In this document: in pieces, positions 34,782 through 43,504 of the stretch
How positions within the stretch are numbered: position 1 is the stretch's first letter
How the letters are laid out: each line of letters opens with the position of its first letter
Assembly: GCA_964424565.1 (NCBI GenBank)
Contig: CAYRIZ010000008.1
Coordinates: 1 to 50,366, forward strand
Direction of reading: 5' to 3'
Origin: Avisuccinivibrio sp964424565
GTDB taxonomy: Bacteria > Pseudomonadota > Gammaproteobacteria > Enterobacterales > Succinivibrionaceae
Length of the DNA stretch: 50,366 nt
The notes under the pieces: generated by a model
The model's input: only the letters and a program-made list of their open reading frames with translations
Databases searched by the model: none
What the model was told of the DNA's origin: nothing
Position numbers and translations under genes: made by a program

Positions 34782-34798
34782 TGTACTAAAATGGTGCG
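34782..34798. promoter_or_regulatory. NtrC-like site 2
   Basis: TGTACTAAAATGGTGCG differs little from enteric NtrC sites (form TGCAC-N7-GTGCA). Lies 95 bp from site 1, upstream of the amino-acid importer. Confidence 0.45.
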
Positions 34799-34934
34799 TC
34801 CAGGTTACAAAAAGATCCAGCAGCGCAAATTTTGCTGCAAAGCGCGATACAGCTCTCAGAAATTTTTTTAAACCTGGGTTATCGGGTGCCAGTTTGTCTG
34901 CAGACAGCCGGCAGCAGGCCGCCGGCCGGCCTGT

Positions 34935-36506
34935 TTATACCAGGCGTTTGCGCTGTGAGGAGGAGGCCAGCCCCATGGCCTCGCGGTATTTGGCCACAGT
35001 GCGGCGGGCTACCTTGTAACCCAGCTCCTGCAGTTTGCTGCACAAGGCGGCATCGGACAGCGGATGGCGCGGGTTTTCCTCAGAGATCAGATCTTTTATC
35101 ACCGCGCGTATGGCCGTGGCCGAGGCCGCCTGTCCGTCAGCCGTATCCACATAGCTGGAGAAAAAGTATTTGAGCTCGTAGGTGCCGCGCGGCGTCTGTA
35201 TATATTTGCCGGTGGTGGCGCGCGAGACTGTGGACTCATGCAGTCCTACCTCTTCTGCTATGTCGTTTAAGATCAGAGGATGCATGGCGCTCTCGCCTAT
35301 CAGCAGAAAATCGCGCTGCCGGCGCATGATGCAGCGGGCTACGGTCAGTACGGTGGAGCTGCGGTTGTCCAGCGCCTTGATGAAGTAGGCCGCCTCCTGT
35401 CTGGAGCTCTGCAGATAAGCCCGGTCATGTTCATCGGTCAGCTTTTTGAGCAGGGCCGCGTAATGTTTGTTGATCCCCAGATGCGGCAGGGTATTGGCCG
35501 GATTGAGGATCACCTGAAACTCCCCATGCTGATCCTTGCAGACCAGTACATCAGGAATGATGAAGTCGGCCTGCTCCTCCCCCAGGCTCTGCACCGGGCG
35601 CTGACTTAAGGAAGTGATCAGCGCCAGGGTTTGGGAGAGAACCTCCTCCTTGATGCCCAGCCGCTGGCACAGCACCCGGAAATCACGGCGGGTCAGCTCA
35701 GGCAGATAATTGGTCAGTATGCGGCGCGCCAGATTGAGATTGGGAGTGGACGGCGGCAGTTCATTGAGCTGTATGAGCAGGTATTCAGGTACACTGCGCG
35801 AGCCTACCCCGGGAGGATCGTAATGCTGAATCAGCTTGAGTACGGCAGCTAAGTCCTCCACGGTCAGCTCTGGCCACTCCGGCAGCAGGGACTGATGCAG
35901 ATCTTCCAGGGTTTCCGTCAGATAGCCGTTGTCGGCTATGGCATCGATTATGGCTTCGGCGGCGGCGCGATCGGCTCCGGTCAGCGGGGAGCAGTCCAGC
36001 TGCCAGGTCAGATAATCCCGCAGCGAGGTGGTGGTCTGTCCTTCATAGAAGCTGTCGGCATCGCTGCCTTGTCTGTGTACCTTGTCGGCAGTGCCGGTGA
36101 AGTGATCAAAGCCTGAAGACAGATCCTCCTGCGGCGGCGTGAGCTCTCCTGCCTGATTAATGGAGGAAAGGGCATCACTGGCCTGATTGTCGTCTGCGGA
36201 CAAATAGACGGTGCTGTCCAGGGAAATATCCGCCGGCGAGGCGGAATTATCATTGTCAAAGGGATCATATACCGTCTGATCAGCCCGAGAATCGTCAATC
36301 ATGGCATCCAGAGACTGTATATTGTCCTGAAATGCATCTTCCACTTCCTCCAGCATGGGATTTTGCTCCAGCATCCGGGCAATTTCCATTCTGACCTCTG
36401 TGGTGGTGAGCTGAAGCATGCGGATAGCCTGCTGCAGCTGCGGCGTCAGAGACAGAGTCTGAGTCTGGGCCGTGCGGAGCTGCAAGGTGTTTCTAAGTTC
36501 CGGCAA
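34935..36506 (-). CDS. rpoN: RNA polymerase sigma-54 factor RpoN
   Basis: 523 aa (477 in E. coli). Needed for transcription of nitrogen and other activator-dependent genes. Region I: QLRTAQTQTLSLTPQLQQAIRMLQL. Region II is an enlarged acidic stretch (about residues 58-150). Region III has the core-binding and helix-turn-helix blocks (SLREDYLTWQL-like DYLTWQLDCSPL; EEVGLHESTVSRATTGKYIQTPRG), and the RpoN box ARRTVAKYRE lies near the C-terminus. TTG start at 36506 with GAGGGA 7 nt upstream. Downstream of lptB as in E. coli, but hpf no longer follows it. Confidence 0.96.
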   Translation of the reverse strand: MPELRNTLQLRTAQTQTLSLTPQLQQAIRMLQLTTTEVRMEIARMLEQNPMLEEVEDAFQDNIQSLDAMIDDSRADQTVYDPFDNDNSASPADISLDSTVYLSADDNQASDALSSINQAGELTPPQEDLSSGFDHFTGTADKVHRQGSDADSFYEGQTTTSLRDYLTWQLDCSPLTGADRAAAEAIIDAIADNGYLTETLEDLHQSLLPEWPELTVEDLAAVLKLIQHYDPPGVGSRSVPEYLLIQLNELPPSTPNLNLARRILTNYLPELTRRDFRVLCQRLGIKEEVLSQTLALITSLSQRPVQSLGEEQADFIIPDVLVCKDQHGEFQVILNPANTLPHLGINKHYAALLKKLTDEHDRAYLQSSRQEAAYFIKALDNRSSTVLTVARCIMRRQRDFLLIGESAMHPLILNDIAEEVGLHESTVSRATTGKYIQTPRGTYELKYFFSSYVDTADGQAASATAIRAVIKDLISEENPRHPLSDAALCSKLQELGYKVARRTVAKYREAMGLASSSQRKRLV

Positions 36507-36612
36507 GTGTATTCCCTCTAAATTTTTTCAGTACCCTCTCCGGCAGAGCGGGGGCGGGTAACTGTGCCGCCTGATGCTGTTGCGGCAGAATGCGGTTTTT
36601 TCTGAATACTTG

Positions 36613-37344
36613 TTATAAGGAAAAGCCGCTGCCCAGATAGACACTCTGTACTTTTTCGTCAGCCAGTACTTCCTGGGCGGTACCCTGGGCAATGATTTCG
36701 CCTTCATTGACTATGTAGGCTTTTTCGCATACATCCAGGGTCTCGCGCACATTGTGATCGGTGATGAGCACTCCTATGCCGCGCTCCTTCAAATGCATGA
36801 TGATTTCCTTGATTTCGGAGACTGAGATCGGATCCACTCCGGCAAAAGGCTCATCGAGCAGGATAAATTTGGGATTGGCCGCCAGGGCCCGGGCGATCTC
36901 CACCCGGCGTCTTTCACCGCCGGACAGGCTCATGCCTATGCTGCGGCGCAGGCGGGTAATGGAAAATTCCTCGAGCAGCTCATCCACACGCTGCTGCCGC
37001 TCTCCGCGGCTGAGATCGGGAATGAGCTCTATTACTCCCTTGATATTGTCCTCCACGCTTAATTTGCGGAAGATGGAATTTTCCTGCGGCAGGTAGCCCA
37101 GGCCGGCGCGGGCGCGCATGTGCATGGGCAGATTGGTAATGTCCTGCCCGTTGAGCAGTACCTGTCCTCCTTCAGTGGAGATAATGCCCACAATCATGTA
37201 AAAGGAGGTGGTTTTGCCGGCACCATTGGGGCCGAGCAGACCTATGATGCTGCCGCTCTGCACACTGAGGCTGACATCATTGACTACTACGCGTTTTTTA
37301 TAGGTTTTATGCAGTTTGATGGCCTGAAGCTCATTCATATGCAA
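36613..37344 (-). CDS. lptB: LPS export ABC transporter ATP-binding protein LptB
   Basis: 243 aa. Cytosolic ATPase of LptB2FGC, powering LPS extraction from the inner membrane. Walker A GPNGAGKTTSF, signature SLSGGERRR, Walker B FILLDEPFAGVDPISV, H-loop TDHNVRETL. A TTG at 37344 is 7 nt from GGGAG; ATG 37338 would drop two residues and is equally credible by homology. 57 nt after lptA. Confidence 0.96.
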   Translation of the reverse strand: MHMNELQAIKLHKTYKKRVVVNDVSLSVQSGSIIGLLGPNGAGKTTSFYMIVGIISTEGGQVLLNGQDITNLPMHMRARAGLGYLPQENSIFRKLSVEDNIKGVIELIPDLSRGERQQRVDELLEEFSITRLRRSIGMSLSGGERRRVEIARALAANPKFILLDEPFAGVDPISVSEIKEIIMHLKERGIGVLITDHNVRETLDVCEKAYIVNEGEIIAQGTAQEVLADEKVQSVYLGSGFSL

Positions 37345-37401
37345 TCTGCCGCTCCCTGGGTTGGTCCTGCCGCCCGGTGCTGTCCGGCCGGCAGGGGCGC
37401 C

Positions 37402-37926
37402 TTACTTTTGATCGGACTTGAATTCTGCCGGCACAAAGGTGCTGGAGACCCGGCCGCCCCGGCTGGAGGCATTGTTGGCCTTCATCTTCTGGGTTTGTAT
37501 ATTGTATTCAATATACTCACCGCTCATGGAGCTTTCATCCTGCCATATGGTGGCCTTGCCCTGCAGCACCACCAGACTTTGCCGGGGCAGATAGCTGATG
37601 CTCGATGATCTGCTGTGTATGGGCCTGCCGTTGTCCAGCACCTGCTCAAAGGTGACCGGATGGCCGTAGGCTATGACGCTTTCGAGCCTGCCTGAGCTGT
37701 CACGGGTGATTTCCACCTTGTCGGCATTGATGCGCATGGTGCCCTGCGTGGCTACCACATTGCCGGAGAAGATGATCTTGTTGGCCTTTAAATCAGCCAG
37801 CTGCTCTTCTGAAACCACATTAATGGGCTGCGAGTAATCATCGCTGCCGGCTGCGGCGGAAGTGATTAAACCAGCCGTCAGGACTGCAGCTGCGGCAGTC
37901 CCCTTAATCAAATTCATAACGCGCAT
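37402..37926 (-). CDS. lptA: LPS transport periplasmic protein LptA
   Basis: 174 aa. Signal peptide about residues 1-27 (ends SAAAG), then the OstA-type beta-jellyroll (QPINVVSEEQLADLKANKIIFSG start in segments, NADKVEI, YGHPVTFEQ, GEYIEYNIQ). Forms the periplasmic bridge for LPS between LptC and LptD. AGGGA site before ATG 37926; overlaps lptC by 23 nt. Confidence 0.93.
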   Translation of the reverse strand: MRVMNLIKGTAAAAVLTAGLITSAAAGSDDYSQPINVVSEEQLADLKANKIIFSGNVVATQGTMRINADKVEITRDSSGRLESVIAYGHPVTFEQVLDNGRPIHSRSSSISYLPRQSLVVLQGKATIWQDESSMSGEYIEYNIQTQKMKANNASSRGGRVSSTFVPAEFKSDQK

Positions 37927-38467
37927 GCGGATTCCCTATAGTTACCAGTCTGTTTGTCAAATCAGCCTTCAGCCCTGTGCCCTCATTTGCAAAATTGGGA
38001 CCGCTGATAGTGATCTTCTCGTCGGTGGTGATGAGATTCTGCTGCACATCAAAATGCAGATAGGAAGTCTCAGCCCTGGTTATGGGGCTGTCCGGGAACA
38101 GCGGCTGCAGCAGGACATGGCCGCTCAGCTCGGCTTCCTGATTGAGCACCAGAGAGCCGCTGTCGGCAGAGAGGTACCACTGTTCAGTGCCTTCTGCCGG
38201 ATAGGAGTAATAAATGCCGCGCGGCTTGCTCATAGTCAGCAGGTCCCGGTTTTTGTAGTAAACCGCCTCGTCCGCTTCCACATGATGTCTGAGCCTGCCG
38301 TCGGCATCGTAATTGTCGCCGCTGATGTGTACAGCCGTAAAGGTAGGGTAATGCTGCAGCAGTTCCTCATTGGAGGGACCGCTCTGCATACCCGAGAGGC
38401 GGTAAAGAAAAGCCGCGGCCGTCACCATCAGGAAGGCCAGAATGAAGGAACGAAGTGTTACACCCAT
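37904..38467 (-). CDS. lptC: LPS export system protein LptC
   Basis: 187 aa bitopic inner-membrane protein: N-terminal helix about residues 7-25, periplasmic jellyroll with YNADG-type block (DNYDADGRLRHHVEADEAVYY) and SYLHFDVQQNLITTDEKITI. Hands LPS from LptB2FG to LptA. Its ATG overlaps the kdsC stop (TAATG). Confidence 0.93.
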   Translation of the reverse strand: MGVTLRSFILAFLMVTAAAFLYRLSGMQSGPSNEELLQHYPTFTAVHISGDNYDADGRLRHHVEADEAVYYKNRDLLTMSKPRGIYYSYPAEGTEQWYLSADSGSLVLNQEAELSGHVLLQPLFPDSPITRAETSYLHFDVQQNLITTDEKITISGPNFANEGTGLKADLTNRLVTIGNPHARYEFD

Positions 38468-39015
38468 TACAGCATCTTTCCTGCCAGGCTCATGGTGCCC
38501 TGAGCCATCATGATCAAATCACAAATTTCCCGCACCGCCCCGTGGCCGCCTTTCTGCGTCAGGATCAGATCAGCGCTGCTGCGTATATAAGGGTGGGCGT
38601 CTGCCGGGCAGACGCTGATGCCGGCGGCGGCAAACTGCGGCAAATCATTGCAGTCATCGCCCACAGCCATGACCTGTTCCCGGGTAAAGCCAAACTCCGC
38701 CATCAGACCCTGCAGAGCCTGCATCTTGTCCTCCACCCCCTGCAGGGCGCGGGAGATTTTCAGCTCGGCGGCACGCTTCTCCACTATCACGGATTTGCGG
38801 CCGGTGATGATCACGCACTGCACGCCGCTGCGCTGCAGCTGCGCTATGCCCAGACCGTCCCTGGTGCTGAATTTCTTCAGCTCCAGACCGCTGTTGTCGT
38901 AGTAAAGACCGCCGTCGGAGAGAGTGCCGTCCACATCAAGGGAAACCAGCCTGATTGCCTTGAGCCTGTCAAACAGGCTGTCTTCTATCATGCCCCAGCA
39001 GGTTGCGTAATGCAT
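38467..39015 (-). CDS. kdsC: 3-deoxy-D-manno-octulosonate 8-phosphate phosphatase KdsC
   Basis: 182 aa HAD phosphatase releasing Kdo from Kdo-8-phosphate. Motif I LDVDGTLSDG with nucleophile Asp, ITGRKS (motif II), and GDDCNDLP (motif IV). AAGGAAGG just before ATG 39015. Between kdsD and lptC as in E. coli. Confidence 0.95.
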   Translation of the reverse strand: MHYATCWGMIEDSLFDRLKAIRLVSLDVDGTLSDGGLYYDNSGLELKKFSTRDGLGIAQLQRSGVQCVIITGRKSVIVEKRAAELKISRALQGVEDKMQALQGLMAEFGFTREQVMAVGDDCNDLPQFAAAGISVCPADAHPYIRSSADLILTQKGGHGAVREICDLIMMAQGTMSLAGKML

Positions 39016-39056
39016 ATCTTTCCTTCCTTATGCCTTGGGTTTGTTGTGTCAGAGGG

Positions 39057-40025
39057 TTAAATGATGCCGGCGCGCAGCAGATCATGCATGTTGAAGGCCC
39101 CCAGCGGGCGGTGGTCTGCGTCCACCACAAACATGCCGTTGATCTTCTTCTCCTGCATCAAAGCCAGCGCCCGGGCGGCCAGAGTATGGGTCCCTATGGT
39201 AAAGCAGTCGGGGGTCATGACCTTGGCTATGGGCTCCTTAATGGAGATCTCATGGCGCAGAGTGCGGCGCAGATCGCCGTCGGTGTAGATGCCGGCCAAG
39301 GTGCCGTCATGATTGAGCACGCCCACCATGCCCAGACCTTTTTCAGTCATGACAATCAGGGTCTGCTCTATGGTGGCGTCAATGGGGACCACCGGCATTT
39401 CGCTGCCCTGATGCATCAAATCGTCACAGTGGATCAGCAGCCGTCTTCCCAGGGCCCCGCCGGGATGGGAGAGGGCAAAATCGTCACGGGTAAATCCGCG
39501 GGCTTCGATCAGGGCTACCATCAGGGCGTCGCCTATGGCCAGCTCTGCAGTGGTGGAATTGGTGGGCGCCAGATTGAGCGGGCAGGCCTCATGCTCCACA
39601 TGGGCAGAGAGGAAGACGTCGGCTTCCCTGGCCAGAGAGGAGTTTTTGGAGCCGCATATGGCAATAAGCGGAATGCTGCGGCGCTTTAATATGGGGATGA
39701 TGACCTTGAGTTCATTGCCTTCTCCTGAATTGGATACGGCTATGACCACATCATCAGGACCGATCATGCCCAGATCGCCGTGGGCCGCTTCTCCGGCCTG
39801 TACGAAAAAGGACTGAGTGCCGGTGCTGGCAAATGATGAAGCTATTTTGGTGGCCACATGGCCTGATTTGCCCACACCGGTGAGAATCACCTTGCCCTTG
39901 CAGCTTAAAATCAGCTGACAGGCGGTGACAAAATTACTGCCCAGTTCCGGGATTAAATCCAGCAGGGCCTGTGCTTCCTCACGCAGCACGCGTATCCCTG
40001 CAGCCAGACATTTTTCCTGATTCAT
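39057..40025 (-). CDS. kdsD: Arabinose-5-phosphate isomerase KdsD
   Basis: 322 aa from ATG 40025 (AGAGG upstream); the frame stays open ten residues further back. Converts ribulose-5-phosphate to arabinose-5-phosphate for Kdo synthesis. SIS domain first (GKVILTGVGKSGHVATKIASSF in parts, SNSGEGNEL, APTNSTTAELAIGDALM), then two CBS domains (residues about 205-322). First gene of the kds-lpt-rpoN run. Confidence 0.95.
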   Translation of the reverse strand: MNQEKCLAAGIRVLREEAQALLDLIPELGSNFVTACQLILSCKGKVILTGVGKSGHVATKIASSFASTGTQSFFVQAGEAAHGDLGMIGPDDVVIAVSNSGEGNELKVIIPILKRRSIPLIAICGSKNSSLAREADVFLSAHVEHEACPLNLAPTNSTTAELAIGDALMVALIEARGFTRDDFALSHPGGALGRRLLIHCDDLMHQGSEMPVVPIDATIEQTLIVMTEKGLGMVGVLNHDGTLAGIYTDGDLRRTLRHEISIKEPIAKVMTPDCFTIGTHTLAARALALMQEKKINGMFVVDADHRPLGAFNMHDLLRAGII

Positions 40026-40398
40026 CTGCTTCCTCTCATTTATCAGCAGGTTCATTATAACAAAGCTGCAGGCACACTTTTTGCTTGAAACTCTCAGTCT
40101 CCGGCAAAATTAGGACTAAATCACATCAGGCCCGCGGCTGCTGCAGTTTACCTGCAGAGAGGATAAAAGTGTATTTGCAGGCGAAAATTTTGCCGCCGGC
40201 CCGGGCGGCAGGCGGGATCGCGCGCGGCGGGGGCTGACAAAAATGTGTACAATGGGCTGCAGGATACAGGGTAAGGCCTGTTTCTCTCTGATTCATGCCT
40301 CTTTGTGCCGCAGCTGACAAAACCGGCCGGCAGCGGCAGGGTCATGCGGTACAATCAGTCTTATCTTCTGGTTTTCCACAAACGGAAACATAAACACA
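40026..40398. promoter_or_regulatory. Divergent kdsD / mlaF intergenic region
   Basis: No gene seen. For kdsD (minus) there is an extended -10, TGTTATAAT on the minus strand (40054-40062), about 30 nt before the start codon. For mlaF (plus), TACAAT at 40246-40251 and 40350-40355 are weak -10 candidates; GCTGACAAAA precedes both blocks. A stem TGCCGCC ... GGGCGGCA lies at 40191-40210. Confidence 0.4.
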
Positions 40399-41196
40399 GT
40401 GGCAGAGCAAGAGAATTTAATTGCAGTAAATCACGTGGATTTTTCCTACGGCGGCAGACAGATTTATCAGGATCTGAGTCTGACCATACCGCGCGGCAAA
40501 ATCACGGCTATTCTGGGTCCGTCCGGTACGGGCAAAACCACACTGCTGCGGCTGATTGGCGCTCAGCTGCGGCCGGATCGCGGCAGCATACTGTTTGACG
40601 GCATCAATGTGCATCAGTTAAAGCGCAGTGAGCTTTATGAACTGCGCAAGCGCATGAGCATGCTTTTTCAAAGCGGCGCCTTGTTTACCGATCTCAGCGT
40701 GTTTGAAAATGTGGCCTTTCCGCTGCGCGAGCATACCCGCCTGCCTGAGGTCCTCATCCGTGATTTGGTCCTGATGAAGCTGGAGGCCGTGGGCCTGCGG
40801 GCGGCGGCTGATTTTTCCCCCAATGAACTTTCCGGCGGCATGGCCCGCCGGGCCGCGCTGGCCCGATCCATAGCCCTGGATCCCGATCTCATCATGTACG
40901 ATGAGCCTTTTGTCGGTCAGGATCCCATAACCATGGGCGTGCTGGTCAAGCTGATAGCAGATTTAAACCGCTCTCTGGGCATCACTTCCATGATCGTGAC
41001 CCATGATGTGGCTGAGGTCATGAGTATAGCCCACATGGTCTATATTCTGGCCGACGGTCATGTGATAGGCTCGGGCACGCCCGAGCAGGTGCGCAGCAGT
41101 ACCGACCCCCGGGTGCAGCAGTTTATTCAGGGCGACTATGACGGCCCTTATGCCTTTAATCTGCAGGCTGATGTGCCTTATCTGGAGGATTTGTAA
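40399..41196 (+). CDS. mlaF: Phospholipid transport ATP-binding protein MlaF
   Basis: 265 aa. ATPase of MlaFEDB, which moves phospholipid between outer and inner membrane. Walker A GPSGTGKTTLL, Mla-type signature ELSGGMARRAALARSIALDP, Walker B LIMYDEPFVGQDP, H-loop VTHDV. GTG start at 40399, giving MAEQENLIAVNHVDFSY. Overlaps mlaE (TAATG). Confidence 0.96.
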   Translation: MAEQENLIAVNHVDFSYGGRQIYQDLSLTIPRGKITAILGPSGTGKTTLLRLIGAQLRPDRGSILFDGINVHQLKRSELYELRKRMSMLFQSGALFTDLSVFENVAFPLREHTRLPEVLIRDLVLMKLEAVGLRAAADFSPNELSGGMARRAALARSIALDPDLIMYDEPFVGQDPITMGVLVKLIADLNRSLGITSMIVTHDVAEVMSIAHMVYILADGHVIGSGTPEQVRSSTDPRVQQFIQGDYDGPYAFNLQADVPYLEDL

Positions 41197-41972
41197 TGTT
41201 TTATTCCACGGTGGGCTCGCTGGGACGCTACGGTCTGCAGAAGATCTGCGCGCTGGGGCGTTCGTCCATCATGCTTTATCATGCTCTGGTGGGCAGGCCT
41301 GATTTCAGAAAACATTTTCCGCTTCTTATAGCCCAGATCTACTTCATAGGCGTGCAGTCGGTGATCATCATCATAGTATCCGGACTGTTTATAGGTATGG
41401 TCCTGGGTCTGCAGGGCTTTAATATCCTCAAGGACTTCATGGCCACCGGCTCGCTGGGACCCCTGGTGGCCCTGGCTATAATCAGGGAGCTGGGTCCGGT
41501 GGTGACCGCCCTGCTCTACGCCGGCCGCGCCGGTTCGGCCCTGACGGCTGAAATAGGTCAGCTCAAGGCCTCAGAACAGCTCTCCTCCATGGAGATGATG
41601 GCTGTGGATCCGCTGCGGCGCATCATCTCGCCGCGTTTCTGGGCCGGCTTTATTTCCATGCCTCTGCTTTCCATACTGTTCTGCCTGGTAGGCATCTACG
41701 GCGGCAAACTGGTGGGAGTGGACTGGCTGGGCCTGGATGACGGCATTTACTGGTCAGGCATGCAGAGCAGTGTGGATCTGATCGATGACATAGGCTGCAT
41801 GCTGGTCAAGGCGCTGGTCTTTGCCGTGGCCTGTACCTGGATTGCCCTGTTCAACGGCTATGACTGCCGCCCGACTTCCTCGGGCATCAGTGCTGCCACC
41901 ACCGCTACAGTGGTGCAGTCCTCGCTGGCCGTACTGGGTTTGGATTTTGTGCTTACCGCTTTAATGTTTTAG
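41196..41972 (+). CDS. mlaE: Phospholipid ABC transporter permease MlaE
   Basis: 258 aa, about five to six membrane helices. MlaE family signatures: GLQGFNILKDFMATGSLGPLVALAIIRELGPVVTALL in parts, AGRAGSALTAEIGQLKASEQLSSMEMMAVDP, and the C-terminal NGYDCRPTSSGISAATTATVV. Part of mlaFEDCB. Confidence 0.97.
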   Translation: MFYSTVGSLGRYGLQKICALGRSSIMLYHALVGRPDFRKHFPLLIAQIYFIGVQSVIIIIVSGLFIGMVLGLQGFNILKDFMATGSLGPLVALAIIRELGPVVTALLYAGRAGSALTAEIGQLKASEQLSSMEMMAVDPLRRIISPRFWAGFISMPLLSILFCLVGIYGGKLVGVDWLGLDDGIYWSGMQSSVDLIDDIGCMLVKALVFAVACTWIALFNGYDCRPTSSGISAATTATVVQSSLAVLGLDFVLTALMF

Positions 41973-41981
41973 GGTTTAATT

Positions 41982-42479
41982 ATGAAATTTAGCAGGATTG
42001 AGTTTTTGGTTGGACTGTTTATGACCGCCGGCATCCTGGCGGCGGTGGTAATGGCCCTCAAAGTGGCCGGCCTGGTCCTGGACGACAGCGCCAACAGTTA
42101 CACTGTGCATGCCAAATTTGACAATATAGGCTCCCTCAAGCTGCGCGCCCCGGTACGCATAGGCGGTGTGGTGGTAGGCCGCGTCGAGGGCATACACCTG
42201 GACAGTGAAGATCTGGTGCCGGTGGTGGACATGTCCATTTACAGTCAGTACAACCAGATTTCAGAGGAATCCCGGGCCTCCATACTGACGGCCGGCATTA
42301 TAGGCGAACAGTATATAGGCATCACTCCCGGCTTTTATGATGAAGAGCTGGGCACTGAATATCTCAAGGACGGGGACTATATACACGATACGGCCTCGGC
42401 TGTGGTGCTGGAGGATCTAATAGCCAAGTTTTTGTACAACTCATCTGTGTCAGACTCTGCGTCTGAGGAGGGTAATTAA
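41982..42479 (+). CDS. mlaD: Phospholipid transport MCE-domain protein MlaD
   Basis: 165 aa (183 in E. coli). One N-terminal membrane helix (about 6-28) and one MCE domain (YTVHAKFDNIGSLKLRAPVRIGGVVVGRV in parts, ESRASILTAGIIGEQYIGI). Forms the periplasmic hexameric ring of MlaFEDB. mlaC begins at its stop codon. Confidence 0.96.
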   Translation: MKFSRIEFLVGLFMTAGILAAVVMALKVAGLVLDDSANSYTVHAKFDNIGSLKLRAPVRIGGVVVGRVEGIHLDSEDLVPVVDMSIYSQYNQISEESRASILTAGIIGEQYIGITPGFYDEELGTEYLKDGDYIHDTASAVVLEDLIAKFLYNSSVSDSASEEGN

Positions 42480-43129
42480 TGTTTAGGAAATTTTTTGCCG
42501 CAGCCCTGCTGTGCCTGTGCACCTGCTTCTCAGCCCTGGCCGCCGAAGTGGATATGAAGGATCCCTACAAAATGCTGATCACGGTGGCAGATCAGACTTT
42601 TGCGGAAATCAGGCAGAACTCCGACCGCGTGAAGAATGATGCCTCCTTCAGGCGTGAGCTGGTGCGCACCCATTTGATGCCCTATGTGGACACGGCCTAT
42701 GCCGCCTACAAGGTGATGGGCAATAGTTATAAAGATGCTTCCAAAGAGGAGCGTGCAGCCTTTACCGCCGCTTTTGGGGAGTATGTGGCTTCCTCCTATG
42801 CCGCCGCTCTGGGCAAGTACGATCAGCAGGAGCTGGTCAGCCCGCCTTATCAGCAGGTGGGACCTGAGGAGAAAAATGTGTCCATCAAATTCTTAATACG
42901 CGAAAAAGGCAAACAGGATTTGGAGCTGGTGTTCAGGCTGCGCAAAAACACAAGAACCGGGGAGTGGAAGGCCTGGGACATGGTGGCTGAGAATATTTCC
43001 ATGCTTTCTGCCAAGCAGTCCGAGCTGGGGCCTATGATCCGCGAGCGGGGTGTGGCCGCCGTCACTGCCCTGCTGGAAAAGCATAATGCCGGCAGCAATG
43101 CCGGGGCCGCCCTGAGTGAGGCTGAATAA
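42479..43129 (+). CDS. mlaC: Periplasmic phospholipid-binding protein MlaC
   Basis: 216 aa with a Sec signal peptide (residues 1 to about 22, ending SALAA). Tol-Ttg2 family: NDPYKM-type start, LMPYVDTAYAAYKVMG, FGEYVASSYAAALGKY, WKAWDMVAENISML. Shuttles phospholipid across the periplasm between MlaA and MlaFEDB. Confidence 0.95.
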   Translation: MFRKFFAAALLCLCTCFSALAAEVDMKDPYKMLITVADQTFAEIRQNSDRVKNDASFRRELVRTHLMPYVDTAYAAYKVMGNSYKDASKEERAAFTAAFGEYVASSYAAALGKYDQQELVSPPYQQVGPEEKNVSIKFLIREKGKQDLELVFRLRKNTRTGEWKAWDMVAENISMLSAKQSELGPMIRERGVAAVTALLEKHNAGSNAGAALSEAE

Positions 43130-43377
43130 TGCAGGAAATGCAGGGCGCCATGACGGTGAAAACCGTGCCTGACCTCTGGGAGCAGCGCAGCCGGCTTTTT
43201 GTCCAGGACGCTGTTTCTCTGAGTAAGGTCAGTGCCATAGATTCAGCCGGAATTGCCTTTTTGGTACAGTGGGCCAAAGCCAGACCCGGGCGGCGGCTGG
43301 TGTTACAGGGCACTCCTGAAAGTGCCCTGCGGCTGATTGAAACTTTTAAGCTGCAGGAACTGTTTGCACTGCAGTAG
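43129..43377 (+). CDS. mlaB: STAS-domain protein MlaB
   Basis: 82 aa single STAS domain, with the VSLSKVSAIDSAGIAFLVQWAKA core. Cytosolic regulator that stabilises the MlaF ATPase. Starts on the mlaC stop (TAATG) and closes the operon; ibaG and murA, which often follow in E. coli, are not here. Confidence 0.9.
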   Translation: MQEMQGAMTVKTVPDLWEQRSRLFVQDAVSLSKVSAIDSAGIAFLVQWAKARPGRRLVLQGTPESALRLIETFKLQELFALQ

Positions 43378-43504
43378 TGAAATTTGCTGCTTTATGGGTG
43401 GTGAGAACTTTTTTTGTGCATAAAACGGGAGCATACTTTACAAGATCTGATCACTTGACTAAGATTCGCCGCAGCAGTTGAAGGGTTAATTCTGCAGGGA
43501 AAAC

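Larger units (their letters stand above)
34579..34934 (-). promoter_or_regulatory. Intergenic control region of the amino-acid ABC operon
   Basis: No gene seen. Minus-strand promoter elements for the importer: TATACT (34635-34640) as a possible -10, and a perfect 14-bp palindrome TGAGGC-GT-GCCTCA (34605-34618) close to the start. Upstream are two NtrC-like sequences listed separately. The rpoN stop forms the other border. Confidence 0.4.
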
